Shown here in pieces: positions 40,090 through 51,212 of a DNA stretch of 64,000 bases. The position numbers and the translations under genes were made by a program. The notes under the pieces are model-generated. The model did not search any database. It was given only the letters and a program-made list of their open reading frames with translations, and was not told where the DNA came from. The stretch spans positions 7,507 to 71,506 of the forward strand of contig NZ_CABFWF030000006.1 in the NCBI RefSeq assembly GCF_902153245.2, written 5' to 3'. Position 1 is the stretch's first letter; the number at the start of each line of letters is the position of its first letter. The DNA is from Pseudorhizobium endolithicum. Lineage in GTDB: Bacteria; Pseudomonadota; Alphaproteobacteria; Rhizobiales; Rhizobiaceae.

Positions 40090-42074
40090 TCCGCGGCCTC
40101 CATCGCGAGCCGGGCCGGCCGGGCCTTGCGCCGCGGCGCGCCCACCCGCAGCCGTCGGTCGGAGAGCGACACGAAGCCGCCGACCATCATGATCAGGCTG
40201 CCGCCCCAGATGCAGAGAATGAACGGCTTCCACCAGATGCGGACCACCATGCCGCCGCCGGCGATCGGATCGCCGAGCGAAACATAGAGCTGGCTGAAGC
40301 CGAAGGTGACGATGCCCGCTTCCGTGGTCGGCATCCGCCGCGCCGTGTAGAGGCGCTTGGACGACCATGTGTCGGCAACCACCACCCCGCCCTGGCTGAT
40401 CGTGAAATGGCCGCGCTCTTCCGTGAAGTTCGGCCCCACCGCCTCGCGCATGCCGTCGAAGACGAGCGAATAGCCGCCGGCCTCCACCGTCATGCCCTGC
40501 TTCATCTCAACGACCGTCTCCGTTTCATAGGTGGTCACCATGATGATGCCGAGCACCGTCACGCCGAGGCCGAAATGGGCGAGCGCCGTGCCGAAGGCGG
40601 ATCGTGGCAGGCCTGTCAGCCGGCGCCATGCCACGCCGACGGGCAGCTTGCCGAAGTTTGCCCGGTACCAGAGATCGGCCAGAGCGCCGAACATGCCCCA
40701 GAAGGCAATCACGAGGCCAAAGACGGCCATCACCGGTCCGCCGTTCTCGATGTAGTAGAGCACGAGGCCTGCGACGAGCGCCAGGCCGGCCGCACCGTAG
40801 AGGCGCTGCATGGCGCCCAGCAGATCCCCCCGCTTCCAGGCCAGCATCGGCCCGAAGGGTACGGCGATCAGCAGCGGGATCATCAGGAGCCCGAAAGTCA
40901 TGTTGAAGAAGGGTGCGCCGACCGAAATCTTCTCCCCTGTCAGCGTTTCCAGCACCAGCGGATAGAGCGTGCCGATCAGGATCGTCGCGGTGGCGACCGT
41001 CAGGATCAGGTTGTTGAGGACCAGCGAGCCTTCCCGCGAGATCGGCGCGAACAGGCCGCCCGCCTTCAGCATCGGCGCCCGCCAGGCGAACAGCGCGAAG
41101 GCACCGCCGATGAACAGCATCAGGATCGCGAGGATGAAGATGCCGCGCGTCGGGTCGGTCGCGAAGGCGTGGACCGAGGTGAGCACGCCCGAGCGGACGA
41201 GGAAGGTGCCGAGCAGCGACAGCGAGAATGTCATGATCGCCAGCAGCACCGTCCAGATCTTCAGCGCCTCGCGCTTCTCCATGACCAGCGCGGAGTGCAA
41301 GAGCGCGGTGCCGGCGAGCCAGGGCATGAAGGAGGCGTTCTCGACGGGGTCCCAGAACCACCAGCCGCCCCAGCCGAGCTCGTAATAGGCCCAGTAGGAT
41401 CCCATGGCGATGCCGGCGGTCAGGAAGGTCCAGGCGGCGAGCGTCCAGGGCCGCACCCAGCGCGCCCAGGCCGCGTCGATCCGTCCCTCCATCAGCGCCG
41501 CGACCGCGAAGGAGAAGCAGACGGAGAAGCCGACATAACCGAGATAAAGCAGCGGCGGATGCACCGCGAGACCCGGATCCTGCAGGATCGGGTTAAGGTC
41601 CTGCCCCTCCGCCGGTGCCGGGTTGAGGCGCAGGAAGGGGTTCGATGTCAGCAGGATGAACAGGGTGAAGGCGGTCGTGATCCAGGCTTGGGCGGCCAGC
41701 ACGTTGGCCCTCAGCGTATCGGGGAGGTTGCGTCCGAAGAAGGCGACGAGGGCGCTGAAGAAGACGAGGATCAGCAGCCACAGCATCATGGAGCCTTCGT
41801 GATTGCCCCAGACGCCGGAGAATTTGTAGACCGCCGGCATCATCGAATGGGAATTCTCCCAGACGTTCTTCAGCGAGAAGTCGGAAACCACATAGGCCCA
41901 GGTCAGCGCCGAGAAGGAAAACAGCACCAGCAGGAACATGACGATGGAGCCGACCGGCGCGAGCGCCATCATCGCAGCGTCGTTGCGGCGCGCGCCGATT
42001 ACCGGCACGATGGAGACGACGAGCGCGGTCGCAAGCGCGAGAACCAGGGCGTAATGGCCGACCTCGATGATCAT
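40086..42074 (-). CDS. cycK: cytochrome c haem lyase subunit CycK/CcmF
   Basis: A 662-residue polytopic inner-membrane protein that ligates haem to apocytochrome c with CycL and CycH. The WWD haem-handling motif appears as [22 protein letters not shown] (shown only in part: WGGWWFWDP, about residue 232). About 15 membrane segments and periplasmic histidines fit the family. It overlaps cycJ and cycL by four bases on each side. Confidence 0.95.
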   Translation of the reverse strand: MIIEVGHYALVLALATALVVSIVPVIGARRNDAAMMALAPVGSIVMFLLVLFSFSALTWAYVVSDFSLKNVWENSHSMMPAVYKFSGVWGNHEGSMMLWLLILVFFSALVAFFGRNLPDTLRANVLAAQAWITTAFTLFILLTSNPFLRLNPAPAEGQDLNPILQDPGLAVHPPLLYLGYVGFSVCFSFAVAALMEGRIDAAWARWVRPWTLAAWTFLTAGIAMGSYWAYYELGWGGWWFWDPVENASFMPWLAGTALLHSALVMEKREALKIWTVLLAIMTFSLSLLGTFLVRSGVLTSVHAFATDPTRGIFILAILMLFIGGAFALFAWRAPMLKAGGLFAPISREGSLVLNNLILTVATATILIGTLYPLVLETLTGEKISVGAPFFNMTFGLLMIPLLIAVPFGPMLAWKRGDLLGAMQRLYGAAGLALVAGLVLYYIENGGPVMAVFGLVIAFWGMFGALADLWYRANFGKLPVGVAWRRLTGLPRSAFGTALAHFGLGVTVLGIIMVTTYETETVVEMKQGMTVEAGGYSLVFDGMREAVGPNFTEERGHFTISQGGVVVADTWSSKRLYTARRMPTTEAGIVTFGFSQLYVSLGDPIAGGGMVVRIWWKPFILCIWGGSLIMMVGGFVSLSDRRLRVGAPRRKARPARLAMEAAE

Positions 42075-42526
42075 TGCGTCGCCCCCTCGCCGCCGTGCTG
42101 CCAGACTCCGTCTTCCTTCAGGCGGTCGGCCACTTCTTTCGGCATGTAGTTCTCGTCATGCTTGGCGAGTACCGAGTCGGCCACGAAGGAACCGGTCGCC
42201 GCGTCGAACGCCCCTTCGGTCACCACGCCCTGCCCTTCGCGGAAGAGATCGGGAAGAATGCCTTTGTAGCTCACCGGTACGGTGTTGGAGCCGTCGGTGA
42301 CCGAAAAGCTCACCGTCGAACCCTCGCCGCGCTTCACCGATCCTTCGGCGACGAGGCCCCCGAGACGGATGCGCGTGCCGGGGGAGACCTCGGTCGTGGC
42401 GAGATCCGCCGGCATGTAGAAATAGGCCACCGACTGGCTGAAGGCGAACATGACGAGCAGGACCGCGGCGAGGATGAAGCTCATGCCGCCGGCGATGATC
42501 GCCAGCCGTTTCTGTTTGCGTGTCAT
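42071..42526 (-). CDS. cycJ: haem chaperone CycJ/CcmE
   Basis: A 151-residue periplasmic haem chaperone anchored by an N-terminal segment (about 9-30). The haem-binding histidine and tyrosine are in the motif AKHDENYMP (about residues 121-129). It accepts haem and hands it to CycK. The start overlaps the cycH stop by ATGA. Confidence 0.95.
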   Translation of the reverse strand: MTRKQKRLAIIAGGMSFILAAVLLVMFAFSQSVAYFYMPADLATTEVSPGTRIRLGGLVAEGSVKRGEGSTVSFSVTDGSNTVPVSYKGILPDLFREGQGVVTEGAFDAATGSFVADSVLAKHDENYMPKEVADRLKEDGVWQHGGEGATQ

Positions 42527-43662
42527 TGCGTCACTCCTTCGACGGCAAGGCCGACTTCGCGGGCGAGCGCAATCAGCTGCCGCCCCTCGTCGCCTTCCGC
42601 AGGAAAATTCCTCAGTCCGGTCCTAAGCGCTTCCGCCGCCTTGTCTTTGTCGCCTAGCACGGAATAGGAGCGCACCAGCCGCAGCCAGCCCTCCAGATTG
42701 TTCGGGTCTTCCTGCAGCCGCGCCGCCAGGCTGTCCACCATGCCGCGGATCATGTCCTGACGGTCGCCTTCGGACATTTCGCCTGCTGCGGCCATGTCGT
42801 CGGCCGTGGGACCCTTCGGGGCCTCTGCCGTCTCGGCGGGCGCGCCACCGGTAGCCGCGATATGCTGCCGGATCAGGTCCATCCAGGGCGCATCGGTCGG
42901 CGAATCCGCGGCGATCGCCTCGAAGGCGGTCCGTGCCTCTTCGTTGCGCCCCGCCTGCTCCAGGCCGAGCGCGACATAGAAGCGTGCGCGCGGATTGTTC
43001 GGCTGAAGGCGGATGCTCTCCTCGAAGGCGAGCCGCGCATCCTCGGTCACGATGCCGTCATTGGCGGCAATCAGCGTCTCGCCCAGCCCAGCCAGCCTCT
43101 CCGGACTTGTCCCCAAAAGGCGGATGGCGTTGCGGTAGGCGAGCTCGGCATCGCCCAGCCGCATCGCCTTGAAGTAGATCGGCGCCAGCAGATCCCACCC
43201 GGCCCCGTCATTGGGGTTCTGGGCGAGGTGGCGTTCCGCCTTGGCGACCAGCAGCGCCATGTTGTTGCCGGGGTTTTCCAGGCGCGCCTCGAGCGGCTGG
43301 TCCGGCAGTTGCGGGCTGCCGAGCAGGAGATAGAGCGAAAGTCCGACTGCCGGGACGAGAAGGGTCACCGCAACGCCTGTCGCGGTCATCCCGGTGCGGG
43401 CCGTGGGGCAGTCTGCGCCCTTCTCCGCCTCGCCGGCCACGGCAAGCAGCCTGCGGCCGATCTCGGCCTTGGCATATTCCGCTTCGGCGGCCGAGATCAG
43501 GCCATGATCGCGGTCGCGCTCCAGCTCGGCGAGTTGGTCGCGATAGACGGCGATCTCGCCGGCGCGGTCGGGCGCGGAAGACCGGGCGCTCCGCGCAAGG
43601 GTTGCGAGCAGGACGGCCGCGACGGCGGCGGTCAGGACGGCGAGGATGATCCACAAAAACAT
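42523..43662 (-). CDS. cycH: cytochrome c biogenesis protein CycH/CcmI
   Basis: A 379-residue protein: N-terminal membrane segment, a coiled-coil stretch with [11 protein letters not shown], a second membrane segment near residue 98-113, then a periplasmic TPR-rich domain (about 150-375) that holds apocytochrome c for the haem lyase. First gene of the cycHJKL operon. The start at 43662 ([10 protein letters not shown]) matches the family; a longer frame to 43698 has no ribosome site. Confidence 0.93.
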   Translation of the reverse strand: MFLWIILAVLTAAVAAVLLATLARSARSSAPDRAGEIAVYRDQLAELERDRDHGLISAAEAEYAKAEIGRRLLAVAGEAEKGADCPTARTGMTATGVAVTLLVPAVGLSLYLLLGSPQLPDQPLEARLENPGNNMALLVAKAERHLAQNPNDGAGWDLLAPIYFKAMRLGDAELAYRNAIRLLGTSPERLAGLGETLIAANDGIVTEDARLAFEESIRLQPNNPRARFYVALGLEQAGRNEEARTAFEAIAADSPTDAPWMDLIRQHIAATGGAPAETAEAPKGPTADDMAAAGEMSEGDRQDMIRGMVDSLAARLQEDPNNLEGWLRLVRSYSVLGDKDKAAEALRTGLRNFPAEGDEGRQLIALAREVGLAVEGVTQ

Positions 43663-43818
43663 AATGGTCCAATTACTGGAACCGGCCTGGCTTTCCAACT
43701 GTCAAGCCGGTCATGACGCGGATTTGAGGCGTTTGGCCGCAAGTTTCCTGCGCTCCAGATGCGCCCTTACCGCCGGTTCCACCATGATTTATGTCAAATC
43801 TGTCGGATCGGCACCGTC

Positions 43819-44238
43819 TCAGATCAGCGGCGTCCAGGTGCCGTCCTTGTTGCGGCAGGCGGTCCCGCGGGCGATGACGTCGCGGCCATCCGCGTTGATC
43901 GTGTGCTTGTACTGCCGGCAGTTCTGCGAGCCCACCTGGTAGGGAGCCGCCGCGGTGACCTGCCCGCTGACGCCGCGGCCCGTCCACTGGATGGGCTGCC
44001 CCACGGCGGCCGCCTCCAGCGCCCGGTACTCCGCCTCCAGTGCGCGGGACCTGTCGCTGCTGCTGACCGTCACGCCGCTGCGGCCGACCATGCCGCCCTG
44101 CAGGGCGGCGATATAGGGCGTCGAGGCTGCTGGCCGGGAGGACAACAGCCCTCCGGAACTCCCGGAACTGGTCGAGCATCCGGCGAGTGACGCCAGGGCG
44201 AGCGACGCGACACCAACTTGGAAAGTTCTAGAACGCAT
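43819..44238 (-). CDS. surface-antigen-like lipoprotein
   Basis: A 139-residue lipoprotein with signal and lipobox (LALASLAGC, Cys about 21), a serine-rich linker, then a glycine-containing helical part (MVGRSGVTVSS, LEAEYRALEAA) and a compact C-terminal domain QPIQWTG...GSQNCRQYKHTI...GTACRNKDGTW. This resembles the 17-kDa surface antigen group seen in Rickettsiales and Rhizobiales. Likely in the outer membrane. Role unknown. Confidence 0.8.
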   Translation of the reverse strand: MRSRTFQVGVASLALASLAGCSTSSGSSGGLLSSRPAASTPYIAALQGGMVGRSGVTVSSSDRSRALEAEYRALEAAAVGQPIQWTGRGVSGQVTAAAPYQVGSQNCRQYKHTINADGRDVIARGTACRNKDGTWTPLI

Positions 44239-44334
44239 GTCTTCGACACCGGTTGGGAGGATTCTGGTGCATGTGCCGCAGCCCGCCGATCTTTCGTCAG
44301 ATTGCGTCAGGTGGATATGGCGTCTTTGTACGCA

Positions 44335-45741
44335 TCAGGCAACATCCTTGGTGACCGACGGCAGCAGAAGTGTTGCGCGCAAGCCACCCCTGCGGCTGCG
44401 CTCCAGCTCGAAGCGGCCCTGATACTCGCCGGCGATCTCCCGCACGATCGACAGGCCGAGCCCCGCGCCGGGCCTGCTTTCGTCGAAACGGCGCCCGCGC
44501 TTCATGGCCTCGCCGATCTGCTCCGGCGCCAAGCCCGGGCCATCGTCCTCGACCGAGACCTCCAGCCATGTGCGGCGGGGGCCATCGGCCACGTCGCCGG
44601 CACGAGCATCGGCCGCCGCCGTCGCGCTGATCCATACGCGGGTCCGGCAGAACCGGGCGGCGTTTTCCAGAAGGTTACCCACCGTCTCCTCGAAATCCTG
44701 CTGTTCCATCGCCAGCACCGCGCCCGCATCGATGGAGAGGCTGAATTCCTTGTCCGGATTGAGGCGCCGCATCACCCGCACCAGCCGTTCGAGAACCGGC
44801 TCCGCCTCCGTGCGCACCAGAACGGATTCGCGCTGCGCCGCGATCCGCGCGCGGTTGAGATAGGACTGTACCTGCGCCTGCATCGCCTCGGCCTGCGATT
44901 CGATCAGTTCGCCGTGGGACGGATCGAGCGAGCGGGCCTCGTTCAGGAGCACGGCGAGCGGGGTCTTGAGGGAATGCGCCAGGTTGCCGACCTGCATGCG
45001 CGCACGATCGACGATGCGGCGGTTGCTCTCGATCAGCGCGTTGATCTCGTTGACCAGCGGCAGCACTTCGCGGGGGAACTCTCCCTCCAGGCGCTCCGCT
45101 TCGCCGCGCCGGATCTTCCCAAGGGCCCGGCGCGCGCGATCGAGGGGCCGCAGGCCGAACAGGATGGCCGCGCCGTTGACGACGAGACTGCCCAGGCCGA
45201 ACACGGCGAGCGCGATGTAGAGGCTGCGGTCGAAGACGCGGATGTCCTCCTCCATGGCATCCAGGTTACCGGCGACGCGGAAGCGCGCGGCGCGCCCCTC
45301 GCTGTCGAGCACCACTTCGGTTTCCGCCACCAGCACGTTGTTCCCGAACGCATCGACGACGGGGTAGAAACGCTCGTAGCGGTTGTTGAAGGGGACGGCG
45401 AGAATGGTGGGAACGGCGATCTTCGACACGCCGAGGGAGGGAGAGGAAAGGGGGGCGGCCGCAAAGGTGCCGAGCGGCTCGATGATCCAGTACCAGCCGG
45501 TCTCGGGCTGCGAATAGCGCAGGTCGCCCAGCTGCGGATTGCCGACGAGGTTGTTGTCCTCGCCGATCGATACGGAATTGATGACGTTGTAGAGCTGGGC
45601 GCGCAGCAGGTCGGTGAACGCCCGCTCCGCCGACTGGCGGTAGAGCGCCGAGATGACCAACGCGATCACCACCAGGGCCAGCCCCGACCACAGCGTGGCG
45701 AGCAGCAGGACGCGGGCGGTGAGGGAGCGCGGCCCGAGCAT
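44335..45741 (-). CDS. feuQ: sensor histidine kinase FeuQ
   Basis: A 468-residue inner-membrane kinase: segments about 12-33 and 178-199 enclose a periplasmic sensor of about 140 residues; then HAMP, HisKA-like QVGNLAHSLKTPLAVLLNEA (shown partly; His about 255) and HATPase with NLLENAARF, DDGPGLAPE and GAGLGLSIV. In S. meliloti FeuQ with FeuP controls cyclic glucan export and osmoadaptation. It starts five bases after the feuP stop, confirming the pair. Confidence 0.85.
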   Translation of the reverse strand: MLGPRSLTARVLLLATLWSGLALVVIALVISALYRQSAERAFTDLLRAQLYNVINSVSIGEDNNLVGNPQLGDLRYSQPETGWYWIIEPLGTFAAAPLSSPSLGVSKIAVPTILAVPFNNRYERFYPVVDAFGNNVLVAETEVVLDSEGRAARFRVAGNLDAMEEDIRVFDRSLYIALAVFGLGSLVVNGAAILFGLRPLDRARRALGKIRRGEAERLEGEFPREVLPLVNEINALIESNRRIVDRARMQVGNLAHSLKTPLAVLLNEARSLDPSHGELIESQAEAMQAQVQSYLNRARIAAQRESVLVRTEAEPVLERLVRVMRRLNPDKEFSLSIDAGAVLAMEQQDFEETVGNLLENAARFCRTRVWISATAAADARAGDVADGPRRTWLEVSVEDDGPGLAPEQIGEAMKRGRRFDESRPGAGLGLSIVREIAGEYQGRFELERSRRGGLRATLLLPSVTKDVA

Positions 45742-45746
45742 TGCCG

Positions 45747-46417
45747 TCAGTTGACGTCGGTGGGGGATTGCATCCTGTAGCCGAGGCCGCGCACCGTCTC
45801 GATCAGGTCAACGCCGAGCTTCTTCCTCAACCGGCCGACGAAGACCTCGATCGTATTGGAATCGCGGTCGAAATCCTGGTCGTACATATGCTCGACGAGT
45901 TCGGTGCGGGAGACGACCTGTCCCATGTGGTGCATCAGGTAGGAGAGCAGGCGGAACTCATGGGAGGTGAGCTTCAGCGGCATGCCGTCGACGCTGGCCT
46001 TCGATGCCTTCGTGTCAAGCCGGACCGGTCCGCAGACGAGCTCCGACGAGGCATGGCCAGCCGCCCGGCGGATCAGCGCCCGCACGCGAGCCAGCACTTC
46101 CTCGACATGGAAGGGCTGGCCACATAGTCGTCGGCGCCGGCATCGATACCGGCCACCTTGTCGCTCCAGCGGTCGCGCGCCGTCAGCATCAGCACGGGCA
46201 TGCGGCGGCCCTCGGCGCGCCATTTCTCCACCACCGTGATGCCGTCCATCACCGGCAGGCCGATATCGAGGATGACGGCATCGTATGGTTCCGTATCCCC
46301 GAGGAAGTGCCCCTCCTCGCCGTCGAAGGCCTGATCGACCACATAGCCGGCCTCCTTCAGCGCATCGGCGAGCTGCCGGCTGAGATTGACGTCGTCTTCC
46401 ACTACGAGGATGCGCAT
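45747..46417 (-). pseudogene. feuP: response regulator FeuP with a single-base frameshift
   Basis: An OmpR/PhoB-type regulator of about 223 residues when corrected. The N-terminal receiver (MRILVVEDD, VILDIGLPV) runs to GADDYVA, where the frame breaks; the continuation PFHVEEVLARVRALIRR and the winged-helix domain (LTSHEFRLLSYLMHHMG, VFVGRLRKKLG) are one base out of phase. The invariant receiver lysine (expected AKPF) sits exactly at the break: one base is missing at about 46117. As written the protein would end at 46073 without a DNA-binding domain. Confidence 0.85.
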
Positions 46418-46463
46418 GTCTTGCCCTACCCGTTCACGGCGACCGGAACCGCCGCTTCCTGCC

Positions 46464-46724
46464 CTACATCGGCACCCGCACCGTTACCTTGCGCGGCCGT
46501 TCGCTGCCACTGCCCTGGACCAGGACGGTGACGATGCAGGTCTGGCCGTCGGCGGACGGCTGGGCTGAGAGCAACTGGCCGCCCGTCTCGGAGACGACCC
46601 GGCTTGCGGCATCGCCGCAGTCGGCCGCGGCGAGGATGAAGTAATCGCCGGCTGCCGCCGGACCGAAGGCGGCAAGACCGGCAAGGCCGGCGATGATCAT
46701 CGCAGGGATCGGCAGTCGCGCCAT
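46464..46724 (-). CDS. small periplasmic protein upstream of feuP (FeuN-like candidate)
   Basis: An 86-residue protein with a signal peptide (MARLPIPAMIIAGLAGLAAF..., cleavage near AAAG) and a compact mature domain with two cysteines (ADCGDAA and GQTCIV) that could form a disulfide. It lies 46 bases before feuP in the same direction. In S. meliloti a small periplasmic protein, FeuN, restrains FeuQ; size, compartment and position fit that role, but I cannot confirm identity from memory of its sequence. Confidence 0.65.
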   Translation of the reverse strand: MARLPIPAMIIAGLAGLAAFGPAAAGDYFILAAADCGDAASRVVSETGGQLLSAQPSADGQTCIVTVLVQGSGSERPRKVTVRVPM

Positions 46725-46831
46725 CGTGCTACTATTCCATCTTCAGAACGGATCGAACAGACCCAAAGCATCTGGTGGAATATGTAACGAACAACGTCTG
46801 AATGGCAAATGAATGCCGACGGCGCCCGCCC

Positions 46832-47044
46832 TTATCGGCGGCGGATGGCGGTGTCGGCCGAGATACGCCCGTAGATGGAGAGCGCCCCGCCGATCGCGCC
46901 GCCGAAGGCGATCGCGAGGTCCGCAAGGTCGCTCTGGATATCGGGCGTCAGGTCCACGCCGGCGACCTGCGCCAGCGAGGCGGCCACCGCGATCAACGCG
47001 CCCCACACCGTTTTCGATTGATACCACGTCTTCATGCCGTCCAT
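46832..47044 (-). CDS. small holin-like membrane protein
   Basis: A 70-residue protein with two hydrophobic segments (about residues 11-27 and 42-57) around a short acidic loop, starting MDGMKTWYQSKTVWGALIA and ending with basic IRRR. This pattern is common in small phage holins. AAGGAG lies seven bases before the ATG. It begins 14 bases after the gp15 stop and is the last gene of the GTA cluster, so a role in particle release is plausible. Confidence 0.6.
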   Translation of the reverse strand: MDGMKTWYQSKTVWGALIAVAASLAQVAGVDLTPDIQSDLADLAIAFGGAIGGALSIYGRISADTAIRRR

Positions 47045-47058
47045 GCGCTTTCTCCTTC

Positions 47059-50000
47059 CTAGAGTGAAATGTTTGCCGTCGCGGGCAGCCCGAGCGGTAT
47101 CGCGCGCCCCCTCTGCCGGACGCGAAACGTCAATGCCGCCTGCGGCTCGCCGAAGTCGGCGATCTCCTCCGCCGGGGCATAGAGGGCGCTTGGCCCGGTA
47201 ACGTCGATCAGGCGCTTGACCACGCTCCCGTCGAGGATCTCCAGGCGATAGGCCTCCTCCGGCTCGTCGAGCGGGATCTCCGCCGCCTCCCAGTCGTCGG
47301 CATTGATCCTGCCGCGTCGCACCCAGGAAAGACGGATGCCGTCCGCTCCCCGGGCGGCGCGCAGGTGCACGGGAGCCAGCGGGGTCTCCGCCCTCTTCCC
47401 GCCTGCGAATGCGATCGGACCGATCCGCCCGCCGGCCGAAGCGGCGGCCTCGGCCATCCAGTTCAGTTCCCGTCCGCGCTCTTCGAGCGAAAGTCCGAGC
47501 GGCACCACCGCCTGGTCCAGCACCACCACCGCTGCAGCGGTCGCGGATCCCGTCGCCATCGCGTCCTCGGTGCCCGCGAGGCCGCGCGCCAGCGTCCACA
47601 GCCGCCACCGGCCCGGCCCGATCTCGGCGGCATCGCAGAAGCCGATGATCTCCCAGGCGCCGTTTGCCGACCGCACGGCAAGCCGGTTCTCGCCCGCGAG
47701 CACGGCGGTGCGGGAGGCGGAGGCGAGCCCGCCGAAGAAGAGGTCGCATTCCAGCACCGACCTCCGGTCGAAACGGCCGCTCACACCCGGAGCAAGAGCC
47801 GCCGCGAGACGGCCGATCCGTGCCGGGCGGTCGAGGCCCGTCCGCAGGGCATAACCTTCCGTCGTCGTCGATGCCGACAGGAGGATCCTGCGCCACGGCC
47901 TTCCGAACGCGGCGGCACGGGCGAAGCTCTCGGCGGCACCGCCGGTGAAGCGCGGCAGGTCCATCAGGTGCAGGACCGGCGAGAAGGCCGCCGAAGCCGT
48001 CCCACCGCCGCCCGGCGTGCCGCCGTCCTCCACGGGTGCTGCCGGCGGCTGCGCCGCATGCTGGCGCGCCTGCACGCGCCGGATCTCCCCCTCCTCGACC
48101 CGCTCGACGATGAAGTCACCCTCCACCTCCACCAGCCGCACCGGATCGCCCGGCTGCAGCGCCACATCGGCGGGGGATAGGCCAAAGCTCAGCGTCCGGC
48201 GGGAAATCCACTGGTCCCTGACGGCCGCTTCCGCCGCCGCAAGTGCCGTTTCCTCGGCCAGAACGGCCGGAAGGTCGTGGGCCAGCACCCGCTGGCTGCC
48301 GGTTCGTGTCCGGCGCGAGCGGGCGCTGGCCTGCTCGTAGTCGAGCGCCGGATTGTAGGAGCCGATGACGACCTCGGCTGCAAAATCGCCGTCATGGCCG
48401 CGCGTTTCGCTCCACAGCGGCTCGTCCTCCCGATCCGCCAGGACGGTGACGATCCGGGGCGGAAGGGCCGCGGCGCCGCGAGACCGGAACCGCAACCTGC
48501 CGGCATCCTCGACCACGTCGACCCGGAACACTTCGAGCAGCGGCTGGAGCAAGGCCCGCGCCGACGTCACCTCCGCCTGCACGTAGCCCGTCAGGTCGCC
48601 GCTCACTTCGGAGACGTCGAAGTCCTCGACGCCGTGGTCTTGCAGGATGGCGGCCATCGCGTCGGCAAGGGTCGTCGCTCCCAGCCGGCCGTTCAGCCAG
48701 TGTCCGGCACGCCAGTTGCCGCCGTCGCTCCAGGCGGAAAGATCCGCCGGAAATGCCGGATAGGGCCGCGCATCCCAGGTCCAGACGAAGACATGGCCGG
48801 GATCGACCACACCCTTTGACGGAGCGGCCTGCCACCGTTCGTGATGCGCCTCCAGGAAGCGCCGCTGCAGGGCGTCGGCGCGCGAGCGGGTGGAAAAATA
48901 GGGTGCGGCGCTTTCGGCCGACTTCGCATCGACGAAGACGTTCGGCTGGTTCGCGCCCTTGTCGACCGCCGGGCAGCCGAGTTCGGTGAACCACACCGGC
49001 TTCATGCCCGGCGCCCATGCCGTGGGCTGCGCCACCTCCATCCCGCCGACGCGGTTGAAGTGGTGGTTCGCCCACCAGGCGACGATGTCCTTGTAGCGGA
49101 ACATCCACGGCTTGCCGGCGGCCCCGTCGGTGATCGGCGTGCGCAGGCGGTCGCGACGGTCCGCCTCGCTCGCATAGTACCAGTCGAAGCCCTCGCCCGC
49201 TTCGATCTGCCCGCCCATCGCCGCAAGGTCTTCCGACGTCCGGAAACCGTCGGGGTTGCCCGACCCGAGGTCCCCGCGCCAGTCGGAAAGCGGCATGTAG
49301 TTGTCGATGCCCACGGCATCGATCGCAGGCGACGCCCACAGCGGGTCGAGATGGAAAAAGACGTCGCCTGAGCCGTCCTGCGGATGGTAGCCGAAATACT
49401 CGCTCCAGTCCGCGCCATAGGTGATCTTCGGCTGCGGCCCGAGAACGGCCCGCACGTCTCCCGCCAGTTGCGCCAATTCCGCCACGAACGGAAAGCCGTC
49501 CGCCTCGTCTCTCACCTGGGTCAGCCCACGCAGTTCCGAGCCGATCAGGAAGCCGTCGACACCGCCCGCTTCGGCCGCCAGGGCCGCATAATGCAGCACC
49601 ATCCGCCGGTAGCCCTCCGCTCCCCGGGCGAAGGCGGCAACCTGCGCCCCCGCCGGACGTCCTGTCGGCCGTCCCCGGCCTGCCTGGCGCCGGATGGCAG
49701 GTAACGCGTCCACGCCAGGGATAGGCGGGCTGCTCGATGCCGCCATGGGGATCGGGCAGACCGTTGCCCGCGGGGATGTCCATCATCAGGAAGGGATAGA
49801 GATAGACTTCGAGCCCGCGCGCCTTCAGGTCGGCGATCGCCCGACGCAGGCCGGCATCGCTCGGCGTGCCGCCATAGGCGGGCCCGCCCTCGTGGCAGCT
49901 GACCAGATGGGCCTCTTCCCGCACCAGTCCCGCCACCGACCATGGCGAACTCTCATCGTCCCGCTGCGATACCTCGACGCCCGGCAGGACGGGGCATTCT

Positions 50001-50836
50001 CCGGCCCGCAGGTCCGTCCCGAACCAGGCGACCACCAGCGCCACGCGCTCAAGGTTCGGGCAGAGCGCCGTCAGTTCGTCGATCGAGGCCTGCCAGTCGG
50101 TCACCGCCGTCAGCGTATGGCGGTTCATGATCCGGGCGCTGCCCTCCCCGGTCTTCTCCGTCACCTGGACCGTCGAATAGCCATGCTCGGTGGCGCCCGG
50201 AACAATCGTCACCGCACGGATCTGCCGCTCCAGCCGCCCGACGGGCCGCAGGACCTCGAATTGCAGCAGCGGAATGCGGTTTCCGAACTGGTCGAGCGGC
50301 AGCCTTTCGAAGACGACATAGGCAAGGCCGCGATAGGCGGGCGCGCTGCCCTCCCCCTGCTTCGCCTCGATCAGCGGGTCGGGCAGTTGCTCCTCCCCTC
50401 CCCGGTAGACCCGCATCTCGATATCCGTCAGGTCGAGCTCGCGCCCATCGGCCCAGACGCGCCGGATGCAGGCGATCTCGCCCTCGCAGAGTCCGACGGC
50501 GAGGTTGGCGAAGTAACGGAAGCTCTCCACCTTCGGCCCGCTCGCCTTGCCGCCCGCGCGCTCGCGCGTCACCTCCTCCTCGAAGCGCGTCGCCCAGATC
50601 AGCGTGCCGCCGATGCGCGCCGTCCCGTAAAGCCGGTTGATCGCGGCGCCCTCGTCGGCGCCGGGGATGCGCGCCGTCGCCAGCCGTGCTCCGGAGACCG
50701 TCCGCCCTCCATTGATCAGCGCGCGATCGACGATGCTCCCGGCCAGTCCACCCGCCGCGCGTCCGAGGATCGCACCGACAGGACCGAACACGCCGCCGAG
50801 CGCCGCGCCCGCCGCCTGGAAGAGAATCGTGGCCAT
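47059..50836 (-). pseudogene. GTA gp15-type host-recognition/baseplate protein, frameshifted
   Basis: The largest GTA tail protein, about 1258 residues if the frame is repaired; RcGTA gp15 is about 1300. The N-terminal part (MATILFQAAGAALGGVFGPV...) covers 50836 to about 49650; the remainder, with a TIM-barrel-like hydrolase region (ITYGADWSEYFGYHP, LPFG-type GIDNYMPLSDWRG, FTELGCPAVDKGANQPN) and a C-terminal baseplate domain, is one base out of phase. An extra base in a five-base C/G run at 49647-49651 explains it. Either the GTA cannot complete its baseplate, or the run is miscalled. Confidence 0.87.
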
Positions 50837-50860
50837 GGAAACAATCCGCCTATCGCATAA

Positions 50861-50879
50861 GGCGAGTATTATACTCGCC
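50861..50879. promoter_or_regulatory. palindrome GGCGAGTA-TTA-TACTCGCC over a TATAAT
   Basis: Perfect 8-bp arms with a 3-base centre. On the minus strand the centre reads TATAAT, a consensus -10, about 30 bases before the gp15 start. No good -35 is seen. It may be a regulated promoter giving gp15 separate control. Confidence 0.4.
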
Positions 50880-51013
50880 ACTCGTAGTGGGTGCGTGCTA
50901 TGAGGTAGAAGGTTGCGGGCGAAAGCAGAATGCACCGTGCCAGCCGGTGCGTCGGTGGCGATGGGCAACACCGACCTTGGCAGAGGCCCTGCCTGCAACC
51001 AAGGAGGATGCCA

Positions 51014-51103
51014 ATGAAGCTCATGCTCAGCGGCGTCGTGCTTATGATGCGGAAAACCCGGACGGGCTGGTCAATAGCCGTCCGGGTTTATTTCAGGTCG
51101 TAA
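51014..51103 (+). CDS. 29-codon leader-like ORF
   Basis: ATG preceded by AAGGAGG at six bases, encoding MKLMLSGVVLMMRKTRTGWS followed by nine residues. The second half of the ORF is the hairpin terminator at 51054-51089, so translation would run through the terminator, as in attenuation leaders. It could also be a small RNA. Only sequence features support it. Confidence 0.3.
   Translation: MKLMLSGVVLMMRKTRTGWSIAVRVYFRS
51054..51089 (+). terminator. terminator on the strand opposite to the GTA genes
   Basis: A perfect 12-bp stem aaacccggacgg/ccgtccgggttt (51054-51065 with 51078-51089), 12-base loop, followed by atttc. The U-rich side is on the plus strand, implying a transcript that comes from within the 376-base insert. 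Confidence 0.6.
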
Positions 51104-51212
51104 GCAAAACGGTGGGCGAGGTAGCAGCCTCGCTCACCACTCCTTCATTATATCTCTTGGCGTTGCAGTTTCAACCAAAGACGACTGAAAACAACCTCTG
51201 GTTCCAGATGCA

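Larger units (their letters stand above)
50837..51212. other. insert between gp14 and gp15
   Basis: A 376-base segment where RcGTA-type clusters normally have adjacent genes. It holds a palindrome (50861-50879), a tiny plus-strand ORF with a very good ribosome site (51014-51103) and a plus-strand terminator (51054-51089). No larger gene is credible. Its orientation is opposite to the GTA genes. Confidence 0.55.
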
